Source: an uncultured Muribaculaceae bacterium
GTDB taxonomy: Bacteria; Bacteroidota; Bacteroidia; Bacteroidales; Muribaculaceae
Direction: 5' to 3'
DNA length: 64,000 bases
Assembly: GCA_944321725.1 (NCBI GenBank)
Contig: CALUMI010000006.1
Location: forward strand, 25,490 to 89,489
Numbering within the stretch: the first letter of the stretch is position 1; every line of letters starts with the position of its first letter. The position numbers and the translations under genes are program-made. Positions 1 to 7,360 of this stretch are shown piece by piece. The notes beneath the pieces were generated by a model, which saw nothing but the letters and a program-made list of their open reading frames with translations, ran no database searches and had not been told where the DNA came from.

Positions 1-41
1 TAGGGTAAGATTGGTGTCTGAATAATACTCAATATTATAGA

Positions 42-1130
42 ATGCAATATTTAAGTGCCTTTTGCAATGGTTTTTGCTGTATGTTCTTTCTTGTGGAAGG
101 GATTTATTTCTATAAGCGAAGGGAAGAACGCCGTCTTTACAGGACCACGGCCGTGATATTTTTCATTTGGTTCTTGTTGCTGTTGAAAGATATGTTCTAC
201 AGCGTGGATATGTTCGTTGATTCCGAGCGTATATACCGGTCTATGTTGTTGTTTGATATGTCGGTAGTGTTTACTTGCTCGTTTTATGCGATGGATTTGC
301 TTAAGCCGAAATATTTTACGACACGTGGAGTCCTGATGCACATTGTGCCCTATTTTGTAGGGCTGGGAGTCTATGCGGCTACCGGATGGAACTGGATTTA
401 TTACGCTATGTTTGTGGCTTGCGTGGTTTATAGCATAGTGATATTGGTGTTGATGATAAGGTGGATAGGGGAATATATGCGTGCGGCCGAGAATTATTAT
501 TCTGATGTGGAGGCTGTCGATGTGGGCTGGTTGAGTAAGGTCATAGTGCTGTTTCTTATAGTATTTGCTTTTTGGGGAGCATTGATGATGTTCAATGATT
601 ATTCTGCGTTGATGGATACGTTCTATTATATGCTCATACTGATTGTGTGGGGGTTGATAAGCTATCGCACAAAAAGGCAGGGACAGATTGCGGAAGAGGC
701 TGTAGCGGCTGTCGAGGAGATTGATTCTGAAGGCTGTGTCCGTGAAGTGCCGATGGATTTCAGCCGTGAGATAGAATTGTTGTTCGGCGAACGGCAGATT
801 GCACGTAATCCCCAGTTGACTATGTCCGAGGTCGTTAAGATGATAGGTACTAACCGCAATTATTTCTCGTTGTACCTTAACAATAAGTTGAATGTGAACT
901 TCTACGATTTCATCAACGGCTATCGCCTGGCGTATGCGGAAGAGCTGCTTCGTTCAGCGGAGTGCGATTTGTCGCAGGAAGAGATTGCCCAACAGGTGGG
1001 TTTTAACTCAATAAGCACGTTCCGGCGGGCTTTTCTGAAAAAATACGGCATGACTCCTAAAAAATACCGTACAATGGCGTTGCAGGGCGTTTTACCCCCC
1101 CCCCTAAAAGATTGGAAAGGAATTAAATAA
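42..1130 (+). CDS. Membrane-anchored AraC-family transcription regulator
   Basis: The 362-residue protein has about six hydrophobic segments in its first 210 residues, a short charged linker, and a C-terminal AraC/XylS helix-turn-helix domain (about residues 240-350). The domain shows the first helix-turn-helix around MSEVVKMIGTNRNYFS and the conserved second half with EEIAQQVGFNSISTFRRAF and GMTPKKYR. Such proteins are thought to sense a signal at the inner membrane and bind DNA on the cytoplasmic side; the ligand is unknown. The start is the first ATG. A run of ten C at 1095-1104 lies in the last codons, giving a PPP motif. A terminator-like hairpin follows at 1147. Two copies of a 13-bp sequence lie between this gene and the next and could be its binding sites (inference). 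The family is clear; the target genes are not. Confidence 0.85.
   Translation: MQYLSAFCNGFCCMFFLVEGIYFYKRREERRLYRTTAVIFFIWFLLLLKDMFYSVDMFVDSERIYRSMLLFDMSVVFTCSFYAMDLLKPKYFTTRGVLMHIVPYFVGLGVYAATGWNWIYYAMFVACVVYSIVILVLMIRWIGEYMRAAENYYSDVEAVDVGWLSKVIVLFLIVFAFWGALMMFNDYSALMDTFYYMLILIVWGLISYRTKRQGQIAEEAVAAVEEIDSEGCVREVPMDFSREIELLFGERQIARNPQLTMSEVVKMIGTNRNYFSLYLNNKLNVNFYDFINGYRLAYAEELLRSAECDLSQEEIAQQVGFNSISTFRRAFLKKYGMTPKKYRTMALQGVLPPPLKDWKGIK
1095..1104. repeat. C10 homopolymer tract at the 3' end of the regulator gene
   Basis: Ten consecutive C lie in the last twelve codons of the AraC-type gene. Losing one C gives a stop directly after the prolines, and gaining one gives a different tail of similar length. 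Slippage would therefore change only the extreme C-terminus. Confidence 0.9.
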
Positions 1131-1132
1131 TT

Positions 1133-1218
1133 GACGGAATGAACAGAAAATGACGCAGTGAATTATTCGCCGCGTCGTTTTTTGTTGTATTGAACGGGAA
1201 ATTTGGACGGAATGAACA
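1133..1218. repeat. Pair of 13-bp direct repeats GACGGAATGAACA
   Basis: GACGGAATGAACA occurs at 1133-1145 and again at 1206-1218. The start-to-start distance is 73 bp, close to seven helical turns. The second copy ends 21 bp before a -7 box (1240), so it covers the -33 position of the downstream promoter. A regulator binding pair is a reasonable inference. Confidence 0.6.
1147..1183 (+). terminator. Probable intrinsic terminator after the AraC-type regulator
   Basis: AAAATGACGC (1147-1156) pairs with GCGTCGTTTT (1172-1181), including one T-G wobble, and the right arm runs into six T. It lies 17 nt after the stop codon. Confidence 0.6.
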
Positions 1219-1239
1219 CTCTCAAAAATGTCGTTAATC

Positions 1240-1247
1240 TAACTTTG
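1240..1247 (+). promoter_or_regulatory. Bacteroidota -7 promoter box upstream of the YiiX-like gene
   Basis: TAACTTTG matches TAnnTTTG exactly, 45 bp before the ATG at 1293. No good TTTG -33 element is present at the usual distance; the 13-bp repeat occupies that place, which fits an activator-dependent promoter. Confidence 0.6.
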
Positions 1248-1292
1248 CAAATATGTTAATGACTTTAAAACAAACCGGCATTACCATAATAA

Positions 1293-1907
1293 ATGAGAAC
1301 CATATATCATATAATTGTGTTTGCGACTGTTTTGTTGGCGTTCCAAAGCTGCAAAAGCGGTTCGGGTGATAAGCGGGCTTTTCGCTTGCCTGAGCTTCGC
1401 GAGGGCGACATTGTTTTCCGCAAAGGAGGCAGCGTGGTGAGCCGCATGGTGCTTTACGCAGACCGTTCCGGAAAATATTCTCATATAGGAGTGGTGGTGG
1501 ATAACGGCGGCGAGCTGATGGTTGTGCATGCCGTGCCGGGCGAGCCTGACTATCCGGGTGACACCGACCGTGTTAAAATGGAAAGCGTGGAAGTGTTTTT
1601 CGATGAGGAGAGAGCGGCGGCGGGCGCGGTGATGAGGCCTGTTGCCGGTGGCGACACATTGGGTAGTGTTGCGAAGAAGGCTTTGGAGTTGGCCGGTCGC
1701 AGAGTGCTGTTTGACCATAATTATGACCTTTCCGACACTTCCAAACTTTATTGCACGGAACTTGTCGACTTTGTGTTCCGTCATGCCGGAATAGATTTGC
1801 CGGAAGGCAGAATGACGCATATCAATATACCGGGAATGGTTGGCGACTATTTGCTCCCGTCTGACATCTATGAGAGCCGCAGGCTCAGGGTGATATATTG
1901 CTTTTGA
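1293..1907 (+). CDS. YiiX/YebB-like NlpC/P60-superfamily cysteine hydrolase, lipoprotein
   Basis: The 204-residue protein starts with a lipoprotein signal peptide whose lipobox ends at Cys20 (AFQSC). The mature part resembles the YiiX/YebB (DUF830-type, permuted NlpC/P60) family: the region around REGDIVFRKGG, then a catalytic-type His64 in KYSHIGVV, and Cys154 in LYCTEL near the C-terminus. Such enzymes hydrolyse amide or ester bonds in cell-wall peptides or lipids; the substrate here is unknown. It is expected to be anchored in the periplasm or outer membrane. It has its own -7 box at 1240 and follows the membrane AraC regulator, which may control it. Confidence 0.8.
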   Translation: MRTIYHIIVFATVLLAFQSCKSGSGDKRAFRLPELREGDIVFRKGGSVVSRMVLYADRSGKYSHIGVVVDNGGELMVVHAVPGEPDYPGDTDRVKMESVEVFFDEERAAAGAVMRPVAGGDTLGSVAKKALELAGRRVLFDHNYDLSDTSKLYCTELVDFVFRHAGIDLPEGRMTHINIPGMVGDYLLPSDIYESRRLRVIYCF

Positions 1908-1948
1908 TTGAGTTAATCACATTATTAATAATTTAAAATTTATCGATT

Positions 1949-2359
1949 ATGAGAAAAACGATTTATTTTTTGACTTTTGTTTTTTCAGTGTTGTTGCTTG
2001 CGGCTTGTGGAAGCGACACATCCACTCCTAAGGCTGCCGCTGAAAATTGGGGAGAAATGATGAAATCAGGTGACTACAAAGGGATAGTCGACCAAATTGC
2101 TTATCCTGATAATTTGTCGGCGGAAGAAAAGGAGCAATCAAAAGAAATGTTTCTTTCGCTGTTCAACGACAAGGTGAAGGCGCAAGTTGAGAAAAAAGGA
2201 GGCATAACTTCTACGGAAGTTGTTTCCGAAACAATTGCTGAAGACGGCAAGACAGCAAAAGTGGAAATGAAAGTTGTTTATGGCGACGGTTCTGAAGAAG
2301 AGGAAACTTTAGATTTGGTTAATGTCGATGGCGAATGGAAATTGAGCATAGACAAATGA
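1949..2359 (+). CDS. Small lipoprotein, DUF4878-like
   Basis: This 136-residue protein has a signal peptide and lipobox (LLAACG, Cys20). The mature domain of about 115 residues begins TPKAAAENWGEMMKSGDYKG and ends with a VDGEWKLSIDK strand. This is the pattern of DUF4878 and related NTF2-like or lumazine-binding-like lipoproteins common in Bacteroidales. No catalytic residues are evident; the function is unknown. It lies 41 bp after the YiiX-like gene and could share its transcript. A hairpin terminator follows at 2380. Confidence 0.75.
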   Translation: MRKTIYFLTFVFSVLLLAACGSDTSTPKAAAENWGEMMKSGDYKGIVDQIAYPDNLSAEEKEQSKEMFLSLFNDKVKAQVEKKGGITSTEVVSETIAEDGKTAKVEMKVVYGDGSEEEETLDLVNVDGEWKLSIDK

Positions 2360-2379
2360 TTTTTTGATATTGTGACCGT

Positions 2380-2413
2380 GAGGGTATGCCGGGAGAAGGC
2401 ATATCCTCTTTTT
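2380..2413 (+). terminator. Intrinsic terminator after the DUF4878-like gene
   Basis: GAGGGTATGCC (2380-2390) pairs with GGCATATCCTC (2398-2408) over 11 bp with one wobble, with a 7-nt loop and a following run of T. Confidence 0.85.
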
Positions 2414-2436
2414 GTTAAAATTCAATATGTTTGCTT

Positions 2437-5124
2437 ATGAAAAAACTATTTATTGCGATTATGGCTTTTGCCTGTTGCCTTTCTTTTGACAGCGACGCGC
2501 AGTTTCTTAAGAAATTGAGCAAAGGATTGGAGAAAGTGAGCAAGGAGGCGGAGAAGGTGCAGAAGTTGCTGAATCCTGATTCTCAACAGCAGGATAAGAG
2601 AGAAACAGACGGCAAACAGCCGGTCTCCACTCAGGCAAACGGTGCAGAACCAGCGCAGATACAGAATGTGGTGTGGGGTGGTACCTCGTTCAGCATACCG
2701 CGCATCACGCCTGACACGCGCTATCTCCGCTTGCCGGATTATGCGCAGGTATCGGATGTGCATGATGGTGTGTTCTCCGTGTATAATGAAGGCAATGGGA
2801 AGTATGCTTTCTTCCTGAAAAACGGCGACATGCTTTTCGACTATATATGGTCGGGGCTTGGACGCTACCAAGATCCGCGCTTCGACCGCGGAGCCTGCCT
2901 CGTGAAAGGCGAGAAGCAAGTGGGAAGCAATAGTTGGGACAAGAAATATCCGTTGACCATTATCTACAAAGACGGACGGGTGAAGGAATTGTCGTTGAAA
3001 TATACGCAGGGCTCCAACTTTGTTGACGGTCTTGCTTTGGTGTTGAAAGACACCGGCGATTTCAAGACCGGTTCTGTGTGGGTGTATATCAACACGGCCG
3101 GCGAGGAGGTGTATCCGCACCTTGTGAAAAAACAGGGCAGCTATACTTCCAGTATGGCGTCTGGTGCCGGGAACGTCGCTCCTTTGTCCGACGGATTGCG
3201 CGCCCACTACGATATGGGTGTAGGCAAATGGGGGTATATCGACGCAAAGGGTAAGGTGGTGATTACGCCGCAGTTCGAGGAAGCGCGGATATTCAGCGAC
3301 GGTCTTGCTCTTGTTAAGACAAAGAGAGGTTATGACTGGTCTGTCATCGACAAGACAGGAAAAATAGTCCTTGACGGTATTTTTACAGGCTATGGCAAGG
3401 TGAGCGATTACCGTGACGGATATTTTTGTTGGAGAGACAGTAAGATGGGTGTCGACAAGTTTTATGACAGGAACGGCAATCTGGCGGCGGAATATGCGAG
3501 CGCAACTCCGTTTACCGACGGATATGCATTTGTATATAAAGAGAAATATTCGGCGGATAAGTATGTGACGGTCATAGACACTTCTTTCAAGGAAGTTGGC
3601 ACTGTGGAGAAATTCGGCATTGACCGTAATGATATAACTCCTGACGGTATTGTGTTCGGTGGTGCCGGTGTGGCGTCTGTTAGCGGTAACGGACAGTTTG
3701 TTATCACTCCTGACGGCAAGATTCTTATACGCACATGGAATTCGAGAGACAATCGTCCGGGAGGCGGGTCGATAGGGACATTCACTGAAGATTATATTGC
3801 CAAAGCCCGGATTGGAATGTCTGATGAGCGTGGAATGGATACAAAGTGGTTTGAAGGTTTCATCGACGCTTCCGCGCAGTTCACGATAGTGTTTAATGCC
3901 GAGGCAGAGACAATTCCCGACCCCGGATACGAGTTGGTGTATTTTCCGGTGCTGACGCCTGTGCCAGTTCCTGTGCCGGGTCCGGGACCAGAACCGGGTG
4001 ATCCTGTTCCGCCTGACACATTAGTTGTCAGCAATCCGGTTCCGGTACCTATCCCTTATCCTATAGTTCTGAAGACTTATGTTACAAAGCCGAAAGGGCC
4101 GCGCGTGGTGGACGAGCCGGTCTATAATGTATCGGTTGTGGCCGATCCTCCGGAAGGAGGTTCTGTAAGCGGTGGCGGCCAATATAAGTTGGGCGAGGCT
4201 GTAAATATTACAGCTACGGCCAACGAAAACTGGAAATTGTCGGGAATCGACTGTAATTCGCCGCTTGTTACTCCTGACGGCAATGGCGCGCAATTCACTG
4301 TAACCGGGGAGGATCTTATGTTTACGGCGCATTTCATCAAAAAAGACAGCATAGAGGCTATTGACAAGACAGTGGTTCTGTCGGCTCCTGTAAATGTTAT
4401 GGACCCTTCTGACGCATCGATGAAGATTCCGGCTACGGCCTATTTGGAACTGGATGCCGGAAACGGTATTTCATCGCCATACGGAGAGAACACAAGCGGA
4501 TTCCTGACTATGATAATCAATCCGGAGGAGTACTATGTCGCTCCGATGCTTAGTTCAGCCGGAGAGGGTAGTGTGCAGGCCAAGTTCTTCTTCGTGCCTA
4601 TGCGTGTTTCCGGCTTCATTAATGACGGTGGAAAGAGGTATTTGGTAGCGGATGGCGGACAGCTTATGGTTGGAGGTATTAATTTCGAGCTTCCTGATCC
4701 GATGATGCACTTGTATCTGAATTTCTTGATGAGTTTCAACGGCAGCGCGGTGGCTACCGTATCTTCCGGACGTTACCGCATAGAGATGCTCGATATAAAT
4801 GAAGAAACAGGGGAATTCACGTTGGGCAAGATGGAGCGTTTTTCTCCTACTTATGGCTGGTTGCTTTCTGATGACGAAAGATTGAAAGTGAAGAAGAAAA
4901 GTTCGCCTTTCTCTTTGTTCAGTATGCGTAATACGGAATCGCTGCTGCCGTCGTGGCTGTTCAGCGGATGCGCCATGAAAGTGTCGCAGAAGCGCGACGA
5001 TGTGCGTTGGTCGCCGCCTGAAAGCTGGTTTGAGAGCCTCAGCCTGTTTGACAGCATTGTGAAGAATCTTGGTGACTTTATGTATAACCTCACGACTGAT
5101 GCCGAACAATTCTGGAGCGAATAA
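2437..5124 (+). CDS. Large secreted WG-repeat protein with Pro-rich hinge and InlB-like domain
   Basis: The 895-residue exported protein is read from the ATG at 2437, which begins a good signal peptide (MKKLFIAIMAFACC...DAQ). A short basic, Gln-rich segment is followed by WG-like repeats over roughly residues 100-480 (for example GKWGYIDAKGKVVITPQFEEARIFSDGLA, shortened here as KWGYID...FSDGLALV). Next comes a proline-rich hinge (about 505-555, PVPVPVPGPGPEPG), an InlB/Listeria-Bacteroides-type repeat (about 564-637, PPEGGSVSGGGQYKLGE), and a C-terminal beta-rich region of about 250 residues that I do not recognise. WG repeats are poorly understood, and a surface or periplasmic binding role is only likely. 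No sorting domain or lipobox is visible. It is flanked by terminators at 2380 and 5155, so it is probably monocistronic. Confidence 0.8.
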   Translation: MKKLFIAIMAFACCLSFDSDAQFLKKLSKGLEKVSKEAEKVQKLLNPDSQQQDKRETDGKQPVSTQANGAEPAQIQNVVWGGTSFSIPRITPDTRYLRLPDYAQVSDVHDGVFSVYNEGNGKYAFFLKNGDMLFDYIWSGLGRYQDPRFDRGACLVKGEKQVGSNSWDKKYPLTIIYKDGRVKELSLKYTQGSNFVDGLALVLKDTGDFKTGSVWVYINTAGEEVYPHLVKKQGSYTSSMASGAGNVAPLSDGLRAHYDMGVGKWGYIDAKGKVVITPQFEEARIFSDGLALVKTKRGYDWSVIDKTGKIVLDGIFTGYGKVSDYRDGYFCWRDSKMGVDKFYDRNGNLAAEYASATPFTDGYAFVYKEKYSADKYVTVIDTSFKEVGTVEKFGIDRNDITPDGIVFGGAGVASVSGNGQFVITPDGKILIRTWNSRDNRPGGGSIGTFTEDYIAKARIGMSDERGMDTKWFEGFIDASAQFTIVFNAEAETIPDPGYELVYFPVLTPVPVPVPGPGPEPGDPVPPDTLVVSNPVPVPIPYPIVLKTYVTKPKGPRVVDEPVYNVSVVADPPEGGSVSGGGQYKLGEAVNITATANENWKLSGIDCNSPLVTPDGNGAQFTVTGEDLMFTAHFIKKDSIEAIDKTVVLSAPVNVMDPSDASMKIPATAYLELDAGNGISSPYGENTSGFLTMIINPEEYYVAPMLSSAGEGSVQAKFFFVPMRVSGFINDGGKRYLVADGGQLMVGGINFELPDPMMHLYLNFLMSFNGSAVATVSSGRYRIEMLDINEETGEFTLGKMERFSPTYGWLLSDDERLKVKKKSSPFSLFSMRNTESLLPSWLFSGCAMKVSQKRDDVRWSPPESWFESLSLFDSIVKNLGDFMYNLTTDAEQFWSE

Positions 5125-5154
5125 CAGATAGACTGACTGAAATTTTGGTTAAGA

Positions 5155-5190
5155 AACAGGTGGAAGCATAAAAGCCGTCCGCCTGTTTTT
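5155..5190 (+). terminator. Intrinsic terminator after the WG-repeat gene
   Basis: ACAGGTGGA (5156-5164) pairs with TCCGCCTGT (5178-5186), with one wobble, followed by five T. Confidence 0.8.
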
Positions 5191-5303
5191 GTGCATATCA
5201 TTCTGACACTTATAAGAAGTTGGAGAATGAAGAAACGAAATATTGGCACTATGGGCCGGTTGCCCTTTATGAGGATTTTGAGGGAAATAATGGCGTTCTG
5301 TAA
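5191..5303 (+). pseudogene. Possible 3' remnant of a degraded gene
   Basis: One forward frame without any start codon reads DTYKKLENEETKYWHYGPVA, then LYEDFEGNNGVL and a stop at 5301-5303. The composition (Trp, His, Tyr, acidic residues) looks like real protein rather than random intergenic DNA, and the frame begins directly after the terminator of the WG-repeat gene. I cannot name a family. It may be the tail of a decayed small gene or chance. Confidence 0.3.
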
Positions 5304-5333
5304 AAAAGGTAAGTAATACTGTTAAACAGGTAG

Positions 5334-5363
5334 TTTGTTAAAATAAAAGGCGTATTAATTTTG
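5334..5363 (+). promoter_or_regulatory. Bacteroidota promoter for the TonB-dependent receptor
   Basis: TTTG at 5334-5337 and TAATTTTG at 5356-5363 are separated by 18 bp, close to the consensus TTTG-N19-TAnnTTTG. The ATG at 5385 is only 21 nt after the -7 box, so the leader is about 15 nt. This leaves no room for a riboswitch. Confidence 0.75.
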
Positions 5364-5384
5364 CAATGTGAAAATTGCGAATTT

Positions 5385-7283
5385 ATGATACGAAGATTTT
5401 TTATTGCTTGTTGTGTGATATTGCCGTTTGCCGTTTCAATTTCGGCGGAAGAAACAGACGCTGTAGCTGTAAATCGCTCGTTGGAGGAACTTGTGGTTAC
5501 CGGTACGAGAAACGAGACGGACGTGCGCCATCTGTCGCAGACTGTTTCGGTGATTGACCGGAAAGAGATAGAGCAGGGGCTTCAGCCGTCGCTTTTGCCG
5601 GTGCTTACAGAGCAAGTGCCGGGGTTGTTTGTCACTTCGCGGGGTGTGATGGGCTATGGGGTGTCGGACGGAGCAGCCGGGGGAATTTCTTTGCGGGGAT
5701 TGAGCGGCGGTTCGGCGCAATTGATGGTGCTGATTGACGGACATCCCCAGTATGCCGGTATTTTCGGGCATCCGATTTCCGACTCTTACCAGTCGTTGTT
5801 GGCCGACAGGGTGGAGGTGCTCCGTGGCCCGGCTTCCGTGCTTTACGGCTCGAATGCCATGGGAGGTGTGATTAACATAGTCACGCGGAAGATGCGTGAG
5901 GATGGAGTGAAGACGGATTTGCGTGCCGGTTATGGCTCTTACAACACTTTGGAAACGGAGTTGACAAACCGTGTGCGGAAAGGCCGTTTCTCGTCGGTGG
6001 TGAGCGGTTCTTATAACCGGACAGACGGACACCGCGACAATATGCAGTTCGAGCAGTATGGCGGTTATGCCAAGCTCGGGTACGACTTGACGGCGAATTG
6101 GAACACTTATGCGGATGTCAACGTGACGCATTTCAATGCCTCTTATCCCGGCCCGGTTTCCGCACCCTTGCTGGAAGGCGACCAGCGAATCACTCGTGGT
6201 GTGGCGTCGTTTGCATTGGAGAACAGGTATGAGCGTACATCCGGCGGTTTGAGTTTCTTTTATAACTGGGGTAAGCATTGGATTAACGACGGCTATACGC
6301 CGGGAGCCGGAGAGTCGCCTCAGGACGGGCGGTTCAATTCGTTTGACGATATGATGGGGGTGTCGTTCTACCAAAGCGCACAATTTTTCTCCGGAAATCG
6401 TATTACATTCGGTTTCGACTGGTTCCGCTATGGCGGAGAGGCTTGGACTGAATATATAAAGGGGGAGAATGCCGGAACCCGTTCTGACTTGGTGGACAAG
6501 CGCGAGAATGAAGTGGCGGGATATGTGGATTTAAGGCAGGATATTGGCTCTTGGCTGACGCTGAATGCCGGTTTGCGTGTCGACCACCATTCCCGTGTCG
6601 GCACGGAGTGGGTGCCACAGTTTGGTGCGGCGTTACATTTGCCGGAGAATGTCGAGCTGAAGGCGTCGGCTACGAAAGGTTTTCGTTATCCGATATTGCG
6701 CGAGATGTATATGTTTCCTCCGCAAAATCCGGATTTGCAGCCTGAGAGCATGTGGAACTATGAGTTGGCTTTCTCTCACCGGTTGCTTGACAACCGTTTG
6801 CGTTACGGGCTAAATTTGTTTTATATAGATGGCAAAAACCTTATAATGACTTTGCCCAACCCGAATGGCAGCGGGATGCTTAATCAAAATTCCGGCAAAA
6901 TAGATAATGCCGGCGTTGAGACTCTTGTGGCATACAGGATAGACCACCGGTGGTCGGTTGATGCCAATTACAGCTATTTGCACATGAAAAATCCGGTAGT
7001 GGCCGCTCCGGAGCATAAATTTTACGCGGGGGCTAACTTCTCGAAAGGCCGTTGGGATGTCGCTTCCGGAGTGCAATATATTGCGGGATTATACACAGCT
7101 GTTGGCGATAATCCGGTGACAGAGAATTTCGTGCTATGGAATGTGAGGGGCTCTTTTCGGGTGGCTGAATGGCTGTTGATATGGCTTAGGGGAGAGAATC
7201 TGCTTGCGCAGCGTTACGAAATCAACGCCAGCTATCCGATGCCTAAGGCCACGTTTACAGGTGGTGTGAGTTTCAGTTTGTAA
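5385..7283 (+). CDS. TonB-dependent outer membrane receptor (BtuB/CirA-like)
   Basis: The 632-residue protein has a signal peptide (cleavage near VSIS-A), then a plug domain of about 130 residues with EELVVTGTR, ISLRGLSGGSAQLMVLIDG and VEVLRGPASVLYGSNAMGGV. A 22-strand-type beta barrel follows and ends in a typical C-terminal strand (FTGGVSFSL). It carries a substrate across the outer membrane using TonB energy. The compact size and plug motifs are like BtuB/CirA receptors rather than SusC (no carboxypeptidase-like N-terminal domain, no SusD neighbour). The substrate (siderophore, haem, cobalamin or metal) cannot be told from the sequence. The ATG at 5385 is preferred to the upstream TTG because it starts the signal peptide. 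Confidence 0.9.
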   Translation: MIRRFFIACCVILPFAVSISAEETDAVAVNRSLEELVVTGTRNETDVRHLSQTVSVIDRKEIEQGLQPSLLPVLTEQVPGLFVTSRGVMGYGVSDGAAGGISLRGLSGGSAQLMVLIDGHPQYAGIFGHPISDSYQSLLADRVEVLRGPASVLYGSNAMGGVINIVTRKMREDGVKTDLRAGYGSYNTLETELTNRVRKGRFSSVVSGSYNRTDGHRDNMQFEQYGGYAKLGYDLTANWNTYADVNVTHFNASYPGPVSAPLLEGDQRITRGVASFALENRYERTSGGLSFFYNWGKHWINDGYTPGAGESPQDGRFNSFDDMMGVSFYQSAQFFSGNRITFGFDWFRYGGEAWTEYIKGENAGTRSDLVDKRENEVAGYVDLRQDIGSWLTLNAGLRVDHHSRVGTEWVPQFGAALHLPENVELKASATKGFRYPILREMYMFPPQNPDLQPESMWNYELAFSHRLLDNRLRYGLNLFYIDGKNLIMTLPNPNGSGMLNQNSGKIDNAGVETLVAYRIDHRWSVDANYSYLHMKNPVVAAPEHKFYAGANFSKGRWDVASGVQYIAGLYTAVGDNPVTENFVLWNVRGSFRVAEWLLIWLRGENLLAQRYEINASYPMPKATFTGGVSFSL

Positions 7284-7306
7284 TGCTTTAAAGTGTGATA
7301 CTGATA

Positions 7307-7336
7307 AGGCGCATCACCGTTAAGCGATGCGCCTTG
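7307..7336. terminator. Bidirectional terminator between receptor and GH3 gene
   Basis: AAGGCGCATC (7307-7316) and GATGCGCCTT (7327-7336) form a perfect 10-bp stem with a 10-nt loop between two convergent genes. The flanking T/A tracts are weak. Confidence 0.75.
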
Positions 7337-7360
7337 TCAATATACGTGAAAAGAGATTTA

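Noticed and set aside
1095..1104. C10 tract as an on/off phase switch of the AraC-type regulator
   Set aside because: All slippage forms keep the complete DNA-binding domain and change only the last few residues.
5364..5384. Cobalamin riboswitch upstream of the TonB-dependent receptor
   Set aside because: The leader from the promoter is only about 15 nt and no B12-box-like sequence is seen upstream.
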